This document shows positions 1 through 6,083 of a DNA stretch of 12,247 nt, one piece after another; the first letter of the stretch is position 1, and each line of letters starts with the position of its first letter. The notes beneath the pieces were generated by a model. The model made no database searches. It saw only the letters and a list, made by a program, of their open reading frames with translations, and was not told where the DNA came from. Position numbers and translations under genes: made by a program. The DNA is taken from positions 1 to 12,247 of the forward strand of contig JBPBPY010000503.1 of assembly GCA_050954505.1 (NCBI GenBank), written 5' to 3'. The stretch is from JAQGMO01 sp050954505 (GTDB lineage Bacteria; Pseudomonadota; Gammaproteobacteria; Burkholderiales; Burkholderiaceae_D).

Positions 1-62
1 ACAGCCGCTGGACTTGATTTCCCAGTGTTGTGTTGTATCCACCTAACCGTTACATTGGAATT

Positions 63-539
63 ATGTTCGACGTCCTGGTCTATCTATACGAAACTTATTA
101 TCGGCCCGACGCCTGTCCCGATTCGGCGGCGCTCGTCAAGAAATTGTCGGCAGTCGGCTTTGAAGAGGATGAAATTTCCAAGGCGCTGGGCTGGCTTACC
201 GATCTTGCCGAAACGACCAACGAACTGGCCGGCGATGTCTTGCCCAAGGTGGTGGTTTCCGGCGGCTTCCGGATCTATGTCGATCATGAACTCGACATGC
301 TTGGCACCCCTGCCATTGGTTTCATCCAGTTTCTCGAATCGGCCAAGGTCATCAATGCCGTCCAGCGCGAGATCGTCATCGAACGTGCGCTGGCAGCCGC
401 TGAAAGCCAGATCTCGCTCGACAAGCTGAAGGTGATTGTCTTGATGGTGTTGTGGAGCCAGGGCAAGGAACCTGACGGACTGATGTTCGACGAACTGTTT
501 CTCGATGAAGATGATGCCGAACCCCGCCAGTTGCACTGA
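63..539 (+). CDS. smg: Smg family protein (DUF494)
   Basis: Predicted 158-residue cytosolic protein of the Smg/DUF494 family; E. coli Smg is about the same length. Its biochemical role is not established, and it is usually found beside dprA. The family signature is seen at the N terminus (MFDVLVYLYETYY), in the hydrophobic GFIQFLE stretch (residues 86-92), in REIVIERALA (102-111) and in the LKVIVLMVLW segment (122-131). An acidic tail follows (ELFLDEDDAEP), ending QLH. I chose the ATG at 63 because the protein then begins exactly with the conserved MFDVL; an in-frame ATG at 30 adds 11 residues that do not belong to the family. The Shine-Dalgarno is weak (TTGGAA a few bases upstream). The gene is convergent with dprA, which is unusual: the two are normally co-directional. 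No dedicated promoter could be fixed in the 62 bases available upstream. Confidence 0.93.
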   Translation: MFDVLVYLYETYYRPDACPDSAALVKKLSAVGFEEDEISKALGWLTDLAETTNELAGDVLPKVVVSGGFRIYVDHELDMLGTPAIGFIQFLESAKVINAVQREIVIERALAAAESQISLDKLKVIVLMVLWSQGKEPDGLMFDELFLDEDDAEPRQLH

Positions 540-605
540 CTTGTCTGTGTGAGCCTGTGCCTGCCGGCAGTATCCGCCGACACCTGGTTTGCAAAGGCGG
601 CAACG

Positions 606-620
606 CTGCCCGCCGGGCAG
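606..620. terminator. Palindromic hairpin between convergent smg and dprA
   Basis: A perfect 6-bp stem with a 3-base loop (CTGCCC-GCC-GGGCAG) lies between the two facing stop codons, 67 bases after smg and 44 bases after dprA. A second perfect palindrome, CTGCCGGCAG, sits at 561-570. Neither is followed by a T-run on either strand, so classical Rho-independent termination is not well supported. They may be transcript 3'-end stabilisers or simply G+C-rich palindromes. The rest of the 540-663 gap shows no convincing gene. Confidence 0.35.
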
Positions 621-663
621 GTCGCTGCGCAACTTGCCGCGACGTTCGACACCAGCTGCAATG

Positions 664-1869
664 CTACGACTTCACCAGTCGCTGGTAGATGCCTCCTGGT
701 CCCCTGCTCACCTGTCCGGCCAATTCCATCGCCAGCATCCAGGCAGCCGCCGCAGCAGGATCGAGCCCACATCGTTGGGCAAACTGGACTGAATCGACTG
801 GATCATATCCCAGCAGATCGAGCAGCATTTCATCGTCAAGACCGCTTTGCGGCGCTTGCAGTTGCTCCCCAGGCTGGCTTGTCGTTGCACCCATGACCGA
901 ATCCTGATCCCGGGCTTGCGCTGGCGCCGCTGTTGCCTGTTGCATGACGCGCCGTGAAAGTGCGGCTTCCAATGCCGCCAGACGCGGCAACTCTTCCAGA
1001 ATATGCTGGGCTGATTCAACCAGTTTCGCGCCCTGGCGTATGAGCAGATGGCAGCCTTTGGACAGTGCCGAGTGGATCGAGCCAGGAATGGCGAATACAT
1101 CGCGTCCCTGTTCAAGCGCCAGGCGCGCGGTGATCAGCGAACCGGAGCGCGCTGCCGCCTCGACCACCAGCACGCCCTGCGACAGACCACTGATCAAACG
1201 ATTACGACGCGGAAAGTTGGCAGCCACCCCGGGTGCACCCAACGGATATTCACTGACCAGGCAGCCCAGGCTGGCAATCTGGTGCGCCAATGCATGATTA
1301 CAAGCCGGATAAACCAGATCGATGCCGGTGCCGATCACGGCCACGGTCGAGCCGCCCTGCGCCCCTGCGGCCAGGCTGCCCTCGTGCGCTGCGGTATCGA
1401 TGCCCAAGGCCAGGCCGGATACCACGGTCACTCCTGCGGCGCTGAGGGCTTGCGCAAACTGGCGTGCATTGGCCATGCCTTGAACCGATGCATTACGGCT
1501 GCCGACAATGGCCAGCGATGCCTGGTCCAGCAGGTCGCTTCGGCCCTTGAGATAAAGCAGCACAGGTGGGTCGGGAATTTCCAGCAGACTGGAAGGATAG
1601 TCGGCATCGGCCAGGGTCATCAGCCGGTTGCCTGGCTGGCCGGCCCAATCGATGGTGCGCTTGATCGTGTCTGCCAGTGGCGCTGGCATGGGCAACGACA
1701 GCGCCGTGGCCACGGCAGGCGGCAGGACTTGCTTGAGCGCCGCTGCCGGGGCGGCAAAGATATTGCCGGGCAAGCCGAAAATTTCCAGCAGGCGGCGTGC
1801 GCCCCCGGCGCCAAGTCCGGGTGTCAACGCCAGCCGCAGCCAATCTTCCAGATCGGCATCGCTGTTCAT
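664..1869 (-). CDS. dprA: DNA-processing protein DprA (Smf)
   Basis: A 401-residue DprA/Smf protein. The family binds incoming single-stranded DNA in the cytosol and loads RecA during natural transformation, and it is present in many non-competent bacteria too. An N-terminal SAM/helix-hairpin-like region (about 1-60, with LALTPGLGAGGARRLLE) is followed by the extended Rossmann fold (about 90-290). Landmarks there are the LAIVGSRNAS loop (119-128), VVSGLALGIDTAAHEGSL (149-166), TVAVIGTGIDLVYP (175-188), NFPRRNRLISGLS (218-230) and VVEAAARSGSLITA (235-248). A Q/A-rich linker of roughly 60 residues leads to a C-terminal winged-helix domain (about 347-401). The length is somewhat above E. coli DprA (374), mainly from the linker. 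The ATG at 1869 gives the family N terminus. It lies 18 bases after the lysM stop, so the two genes are probably co-transcribed. The Shine-Dalgarno is modest (CAGGG). Nothing looks broken. Confidence 0.96.
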   Translation of the reverse strand: MNSDADLEDWLRLALTPGLGAGGARRLLEIFGLPGNIFAAPAAALKQVLPPAVATALSLPMPAPLADTIKRTIDWAGQPGNRLMTLADADYPSSLLEIPDPPVLLYLKGRSDLLDQASLAIVGSRNASVQGMANARQFAQALSAAGVTVVSGLALGIDTAAHEGSLAAGAQGGSTVAVIGTGIDLVYPACNHALAHQIASLGCLVSEYPLGAPGVAANFPRRNRLISGLSQGVLVVEAAARSGSLITARLALEQGRDVFAIPGSIHSALSKGCHLLIRQGAKLVESAQHILEELPRLAALEAALSRRVMQQATAAPAQARDQDSVMGATTSQPGEQLQAPQSGLDDEMLLDLLGYDPVDSVQFAQRCGLDPAAAAAWMLAMELAGQVSRGPGGIYQRLVKS

Positions 1870-1887
1870 TGCAGCCCTGCCATTGGA

Positions 1888-3054
1888 TTACTCCGGCGTG
1901 CGTGCGGCGTCGCCGATCTGTACCACGTCGCTGACGCTCATCACCAGGCCATAGGAAATATTGTTGAAGACACGGAAGATGAACAGCGTGCCATATTTTT
2001 CATCAGGCAGCATGACCGGCTTGTTATGGTCACCGGCGTCTTCGATGAGGGTGCCAGCGCGGTACAGGTCGAGTACGGTACCGATGTCGACGCCCTGCTT
2101 CTTGCCAACGCTGACAGTGATGACATCGTTGCGGCCAGCATTGCCGACACCGCCATACACCGAGACCACATTGGCCTGCATCGGTGCATCAGGACGATGG
2201 GGCACATAGTTGATCAGCGGCGTGGCCGGCATGGGTACCAGCAGGTCACCGGTGCCCATTTCCTGCTTGACGTTATCGACAATGAAACGGTGTGCTTCAT
2301 TTTCCGCCCGGCCGGCGCGGTCGAGCCGCACGATGCCCAGGTAGGCCGCTTCGTATCCGAGCACTTCCTTGCTGATCGGGTCAAGCAGCGGTTTGGCCGG
2401 GCGAAACACCTGGAACAGGGTGTGGCCGGTGAGATCGCCGCGCACATATGCCTTGTCGTCACGGCCCAGGTACACATGGCCTTCGGTGGTGGCAACGATG
2501 TGCGGTGCATTGGCCATTTCGCCGGCTTCGACGATCAGGGGCTGGCTCAGGAATGGTTCGATGATGTTCGATGGAATCGAGGCAATGGCATCGCGTTCCA
2601 GGTTTTGCGAACGTACTTGCGGGGTCAGCACCACGGTACCGCTGGCGCCGCCATCGCCGACACCCTTGCCCAGACGCAGGCGGCCGGCGGCACGGTCGAA
2701 ATACACCACCTGGCCTGGATAGATCCAGTGCGGATTGCGAATCTGTTCGCGATTGAGGTCCCAGACCTGCGGCCAGCACCAGGGATGTTGCAGGAAGCGG
2801 CCGGAAATGCCCCACAAGGTATTGCCGGGAACGACCACATGCTGGTCAGGCGCATTGGCGAGGAAAGCGCAACTGGCGGCAGCCGGCACCGGTGCATTGT
2901 CATTCGGCGCGTAGGCCTGCGTCTTGCCGGCGGTGCCCGCAGGCGCCAGAGGATCGGCAGCAAACGCCTGCGAGGCCAACAGGACCGAGCCGAACAAGGT
3001 GCTTATAATGGCTGCAAGGGCGAAATTGTTGCCAGCTGTGCTAAACTTTTTCAT
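1888..3054 (-). CDS. Secreted LysM peptidoglycan-binding domain protein
   Basis: A 388-residue predicted exported protein. The N terminus is a Sec signal peptide: MKK, a hydrophobic core (about 11-28), and an Ala-Phe-Ala site with likely cleavage after residue 32. A single LysM domain follows (about 72-119: VVVPGNTLWGISGRF, WPQVWDLNREQIRNPHWIYPGQ), the fold that binds N-acetylglucosamine chains of peptidoglycan. The remaining 270 residues form a conserved C-terminal region of unknown function, including YLGIVRLDRAGRAENEAHRF and VSVGKKQGVDIGTVLDLYR. From memory, LysM proteins of this shape lie upstream of dprA in many Burkholderiales. I set the start at the ATG at 3054 because it opens the signal peptide; an in-frame ATG at 3156 would add 34 non-signal residues. 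It is the first gene of the lysM-dprA pair and is divergent from def. Cell-wall binding is well supported; the precise role is unknown. Confidence 0.92.
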   Translation of the reverse strand: MKKFSTAGNNFALAAIISTLFGSVLLASQAFAADPLAPAGTAGKTQAYAPNDNAPVPAAASCAFLANAPDQHVVVPGNTLWGISGRFLQHPWCWPQVWDLNREQIRNPHWIYPGQVVYFDRAAGRLRLGKGVGDGGASGTVVLTPQVRSQNLERDAIASIPSNIIEPFLSQPLIVEAGEMANAPHIVATTEGHVYLGRDDKAYVRGDLTGHTLFQVFRPAKPLLDPISKEVLGYEAAYLGIVRLDRAGRAENEAHRFIVDNVKQEMGTGDLLVPMPATPLINYVPHRPDAPMQANVVSVYGGVGNAGRNDVITVSVGKKQGVDIGTVLDLYRAGTLIEDAGDHNKPVMLPDEKYGTLFIFRVFNNISYGLVMSVSDVVQIGDAARTPE

Positions 3055-3181
3055 GGTCTGTCCGGTTGCGGAACATGTTTCATGTCCCATGTTGGGCGCC
3101 CACCTGCCGCACTCTGGCTGGTATGCTTTGGATCGGGAACGTGGGAGTTGCCACACCGAATCAAATTCTGCCCATAAAAGC

Positions 3182-3211
3182 TTGAACTAGCAAGGTATAC
3201 CACCATCTTAT
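3182..3211 (+). promoter_or_regulatory. Candidate sigma-70 promoter for def
   Basis: TTGAAC (3182-3187) and TCTTAT (3206-3211) are separated by 18 bases. Each matches four of six consensus positions, and the site lies just upstream of the def start at 3239. The 184-base spacer between lysM and def must hold promoters for both directions, but I could not pick a convincing one for the lysM strand. Weak-consensus prediction only. Confidence 0.3.
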
Positions 3212-3238
3212 CGTCGTCCATTGTTGCGCAAAAGTCGT

Positions 3239-3772
3239 ATGGCCCTATTATCTATCCTCCGCTATCCTGATCCCCGCCTGCACAAGGTTGCCAAACCTGT
3301 CACAGTGTTCGATGAACGGCTGCGTCAACTGGTTGCCGACATGGCAGAAACCATGTACGACGCCCCTGGCGTAGGCCTGGCTGCATCGCAAATCGATGTG
3401 CATGAACAACTGCTGGTGATCGACGTGTCCGAGACCCAGGATCAGTTGCAGGTCTTTATCAATCCGGAGATCGTCTGGTCCAGCCCGGAGCGCGAAGTCT
3501 ATGACGAGGGATGCCTGTCGGTTCCGGGCGTGTACGACGGCGTCGAACGGCCGGCGCGCGTGAAGGCTCGTGCATTCGACATCGACGGCAAGCCCTTCGA
3601 AGTCGAGGCCGATGGCTTGCTGGCCGTTTGCATCCAGCATGAAATGGACCATCTGCAAGGCAAGGTATTTGTCGAATATCTGTCGCCACTGAAACGTAAT
3701 CGCATCAAAGCCAAGATGATCAAGGAAGGGCGCGAGGAAAAACGCGACCAGGAACGCAGCGCGCGCCGCTAG
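3239..3772 (+). CDS. def: Peptide deformylase
   Basis: A 177-residue peptide deformylase, the metalloenzyme that removes the formyl group from the N-terminal methionine of nascent proteins at the ribosome. All three family motifs are intact: GVGLAASQ (44-51), EGCLS (90-94) and QHEMDH (133-138). The expected metal ligands are C92, H134 and H138, with E135 as the catalytic acid/base. The tail is highly basic and acidic (KMIKEGREEKRDQERSARR), as in other proteobacterial enzymes. I chose the ATG at 3239, which gives MALLSILRYPDPRLH, the usual N terminus; an in-frame TTG at 3221 would add six residues with no support. No clear Shine-Dalgarno precedes the ATG. It is followed by a probable terminator and then by fmt, its functional partner, 174 bases downstream. 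Confidence 0.97.
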   Translation: MALLSILRYPDPRLHKVAKPVTVFDERLRQLVADMAETMYDAPGVGLAASQIDVHEQLLVIDVSETQDQLQVFINPEIVWSSPEREVYDEGCLSVPGVYDGVERPARVKARAFDIDGKPFEVEADGLLAVCIQHEMDHLQGKVFVEYLSPLKRNRIKAKMIKEGREEKRDQERSARR

Positions 3773-3780
3773 TACACCAT

Positions 3781-3803
3781 GCCGCAAGACGTCGCGGCTT
3801 TTT
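3781..3803 (+). terminator. Rho-independent terminator after def
   Basis: GCCGC (3781-3785) pairs with GCGGC (3794-3798) around an 8-base loop, and five T residues follow directly (3799-3803). It begins eight bases after the def stop. The stem is short but G+C-rich. This suggests that def and fmt, although adjacent, may be separate or only partly coupled transcripts. Confidence 0.6.
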
Positions 3804-3933
3804 GCTTGGCTGCAGGACGGCAGTAACGCATCACACCACCGCACGCACCATCACAGCGCGGTGCAGCGTGCATGAGGGCGATGCGGCGCATGCCGTCATG
3901 CCGGCGCCGTGCCCCATTGATGCGATCCCGTAC

Positions 3934-3939
3934 TACAAT
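3934..3939 (+). promoter_or_regulatory. Candidate -10 element for fmt, very close to its start
   Basis: TACAAT (five of six to consensus) lies only seven bases before the fmt ATG. No good -35 hexamer is present at 16-18 bases; TTGATG at 3917-3922 is only 11 bases away. If used, transcription would begin at or next to the ATG and give a leaderless or near-leaderless mRNA. The intervening def-fmt spacer (3804-3933) also holds an imperfect inverted repeat, GCACGC (3841-3846) with GCGTGC (3866-3871), of unknown role. Confidence 0.3.
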
Positions 3940-3946
3940 CGCAGGC

Positions 3947-4930
3947 ATGAAAATCATCTTTGCCGGCACGCCTGAATTCGCTGCCATCGCCCTTGAAGCC
4001 CTGCATCAGGCAGGACATGAAATACCCCTGGTACTGACCCAGCCCGACCGTCCGGCCGGGCGCGGCATGCTGCTGCAGGCTTCGGCGGTCAAGCAGTACG
4101 CCCTGGCCCATGGTTTGCCGGTTGCCCAGCCCGTGTCCCTGCGCCTGGATGGCAAACATCCCGAGGTGGCCGCACAAGCGCATGAGCTGCTGCGTGCAAC
4201 GTCCCATGATGTCATGGTCGTGGCGGCATATGGCTTGATCCTGCCACGCTCGGTGCTTGATATTGCACCGCTTGGCAACATCAATATCCATGGTTCGCTG
4301 TTGCCGCGCTGGCGTGGCGCGGCACCGATTCATCGGGCCATCGAGGCAGGCGACCACAGTACGGGCGTGACCATCATGCGCATGGAAGAAGGGCTCGATA
4401 CCGGGCCGATGCTGAGCTGGCAAGCCCTCGAGATCGGCGCGGATGAAAGCACGGGCGAATTGCATGACCGGCTGGCGGCACTGGGGGCGGCAATGATCGT
4501 CGAAGCCATCGGCAAACTTGCCATGCTGGAAGCGGTCCCGCAGCCCGAGGAAGGCGTGACCTATGCCGCCAAGATCAGCAAGGATGAAGCGCTGCTCGAC
4601 TTCCGGCTGACGGCAACGACGCTCTCGCGCAAGATCCGCGCCTTCAATCCGTTTCCGGGTGCGGTGGCAATGGTCAATGGCGTGGCCGTGAAGATCTGGC
4701 GTGCAGAGGTCGCCGCTTCGTTTTCCAGCTGCGTACCGGGGACCGTGATTGCCGCCGAGAGCGCTTCTCAGCCGGCCGCGCCAGGCCAGCCGGCCCATCC
4801 TGCCGGCATCCTGGTGGCATGCGGCGAAGGCGTGCTGCGCCTGACGGTATTGCAAAAACCAGGCGGCAAACGTTTGCCGGCCGCCGAGTTCATCAAGGGT
4901 TTTGCGCTCGAAGGCGGGCATTTCGGGTAG
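3947..4930 (+). CDS. fmt: Methionyl-tRNA formyltransferase
   Basis: A 327-residue enzyme that transfers a formyl group from 10-formyl-tetrahydrofolate to initiator Met-tRNA. The N-terminal formyltransferase domain (about 1-205) starts MKIIFAGTPEFA and carries the signature HGSLLPRWRGAAPI (115-128). The catalytic triad by family alignment is N113, H115 and D151 (in GLDTGPML). The C-terminal tRNA-binding, OB-fold-like domain (about 215-320) includes the NPFPGA segment. It is close in length to E. coli Fmt (315), with a small Ala/Pro-rich insertion (about 268-286). The ATG at 3947 gives the canonical N terminus. There is no strong Shine-Dalgarno, and a TACAAT hexamer lies seven bases upstream. 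def lies upstream as usual, but the next gene is an arginine-dihydrolase-like gene 37 bases downstream rather than the often-seen htpX or rsmB. Confidence 0.97.
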   Translation: MKIIFAGTPEFAAIALEALHQAGHEIPLVLTQPDRPAGRGMLLQASAVKQYALAHGLPVAQPVSLRLDGKHPEVAAQAHELLRATSHDVMVVAAYGLILPRSVLDIAPLGNINIHGSLLPRWRGAAPIHRAIEAGDHSTGVTIMRMEEGLDTGPMLSWQALEIGADESTGELHDRLAALGAAMIVEAIGKLAMLEAVPQPEEGVTYAAKISKDEALLDFRLTATTLSRKIRAFNPFPGAVAMVNGVAVKIWRAEVAASFSSCVPGTVIAAESASQPAAPGQPAHPAGILVACGEGVLRLTVLQKPGGKRLPAAEFIKGFALEGGHFG

Positions 4931-4967
4931 GATCGTTGCTCATCGTCGATTTGAGCTAGGAACCTCC

Positions 4968-5804
4968 ATGAGCGACCGTATCCTGATGTGTGCACCCGAT
5001 CATTTTGAAATCGCCTATGTCATCAATCCCTGGATGGAGGGCAACCTGGCGCTCTCAAGCAGTGCCGCAGCCCACGTGCAGTGGCGCGCGCTGGCGCAGC
5101 GTATTGCCACCGTCGCCCAGGTCGATTACCTGACACCGGCCGATGGCGTGCCCGACATGGTGTTTACCGCCAATGCCGGTCTGGTGCTGGGCGGTCGCGC
5201 CATCCTGTCGCGCTTTCGGCACGCCGAACGCCAGGCCGAAGAGCCGCATTTCGAACGCTGGTTTCTGGACAATGGTTTCGACGTGCGCAAGCTGCCGCTC
5301 GATATGTGGTTCGAAGGCGCCGGTGATGCCTTGTTCGATCCGGCGCGCGCTGCCATCTGGCTTGGCCATGGGCATCGTTCCGACCCGCTGGCCGCACCGC
5401 TGGTGCAGCGGCTGCTGGAAGTCGAGGTGTTGCCGCTGCGGCTGGTCAATGAGCGCTATTATCATCTCGATACCTGTTTGTGCGTGCTCGAAGGCGGTTA
5501 CCTGATGTATCACCCCGCTGCGTTCGACCAGGCTTCGCAAGACCTGATCGTCAAGCGTGTGCCGGCACACCTGCGTATTGAAGTCGGTGCCGACGACGCC
5601 GCCGACTTTGCCTGCAATGCGGTCAATTGTGGCCGGACCATTTTCCTCAACCGTGCTTCGGCAGCCTTGGTGACGCAGTTGCAAGCCTGCGGCTTCGATG
5701 TGCAGCAGACGCCGCTGAGTGAATTCATGCGTGCCGGCGGTGCGGCCAAGTGCCTGACGCTGAAAGTCTCCGAAAGCGTCGTGACGCCGCCGGCAGCCGA
5801 ATAG
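4968..5804 (+). CDS. ArgZ-like arginine dihydrolase / guanidine-modifying enzyme
   Basis: A 278-residue single-domain enzyme of the guanidino-group-modifying (amidinotransferase/arginine deiminase/DDAH) superfamily. Visible landmarks are YVINPWMEGN (17-26), PDMVFTANAGLVLG (62-75), SRFRHAERQ (81-89), FEGAGDALF (115-123), YYHLDTCLC (164-172), FACNAVN (214-220) and GGAAKCLTLKVSE (257-269). The expected catalytic residues are C262, H166 and E116. By alignment from memory the closest family is cyanobacterial ArgZ, the N-terminal half of AgrE, which hydrolyses arginine to ornithine, CO2 and two NH3. N69, and probably N20, fall at the asparagines linked to dihydrolase rather than deiminase activity. 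The second domain of AgrE is absent. The ATG at 4968 is set by AGGA six bases upstream and by the conserved MSDRILMC start. It is 37 bases after fmt and probably co-transcribed with it. Superfamily membership is firm; the exact reaction (dihydrolase, deiminase or dimethylarginine hydrolase) is inferred. Confidence 0.9.
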   Translation: MSDRILMCAPDHFEIAYVINPWMEGNLALSSSAAAHVQWRALAQRIATVAQVDYLTPADGVPDMVFTANAGLVLGGRAILSRFRHAERQAEEPHFERWFLDNGFDVRKLPLDMWFEGAGDALFDPARAAIWLGHGHRSDPLAAPLVQRLLEVEVLPLRLVNERYYHLDTCLCVLEGGYLMYHPAAFDQASQDLIVKRVPAHLRIEVGADDAADFACNAVNCGRTIFLNRASAALVTQLQACGFDVQQTPLSEFMRAGGAAKCLTLKVSESVVTPPAAE

Positions 5805-5868
5805 CTCACCCGATAGCTCAGCCCATTGCCGACCGCGGGGCAAGCGGAGGAGCAATCTGAATGAGCAC

Positions 5869-6052
5869 GCCGAGAAGCCAGCCGGGAAGCAAGCTGAAAC
5901 AGCCAGCCGAGAAGTAAGCTGAAACAGCCAGCCGAAAAACCAGCCGAGAAGCCGGCCGAGAAGTTGGCCGAGAAGCAAGTTGAAACAGCAAGCCGAGAAA
6001 CCAGCCGAATTGCAAGCTGAAACAGCACGCTGAACAGCAAGCCGAAAAGTAC
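5869..6052 (+). repeat. Degenerate 12/13-bp tandem array upstream of metH
   Basis: Fifteen head-to-tail units without spacers fill most of the argZ-like/metH gap. Eleven are 12 bp (type A, consensus GCCGAGAAGCAA), starting at 5869, 5881, 5906, 5931, 5943, 5955, 5967, 5992, 6004, 6029 and 6041. Four are 13 bp (type B, GCTGAAACAGCCA), starting at 5893, 5918, 5979 and 6016. An A+B pair (25 bp) recurs four times. Type B contains GCTG-AAA-CAGC, a 4-bp stem with a 3-base loop. The 12-bp units keep frame and would read Ala-Glu-Lys-Pro, but the 13-bp units break it, so no long right-reading ORF survives. The array ends 31 bases before the metH ATG and would lie in its 5' leader if transcribed from upstream. 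Function is unknown: decayed coding repeat, regulatory leader or replication-slippage product. Confidence 0.85.
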
Positions 6053-6083
6053 AGGATTCCCCTTTCGACCGAAAGACCATGTC

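Noticed and set aside
1048..3177. A 709-codon right-reading open frame opposite dprA and lysM
   Set aside because: It lies entirely antisense to two genes with clear family motifs and a signal peptide. Its translation is Arg/His/Gln-rich with no recognisable domain, as expected from G+C-rich codon bias.
3896..4921. A 341-codon left-reading ORF opposite fmt
   Set aside because: Antisense to fmt, whose catalytic motifs are complete; no family features in the shadow frame.
5869..6052. CRISPR array
   Set aside because: Units are 12-13 bp, directly adjacent and without unique spacers, and there are no cas genes in the window.
5805..6083. Cobalamin or S-adenosylhomocysteine riboswitch ahead of metH
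   Set aside because: A leader riboswitch would be plausible here, but I could not recognise a B12-box or the conserved S-adenosylhomocysteine-riboswitch core; the space is taken by tandem units. A covariance-model search would be decisive.
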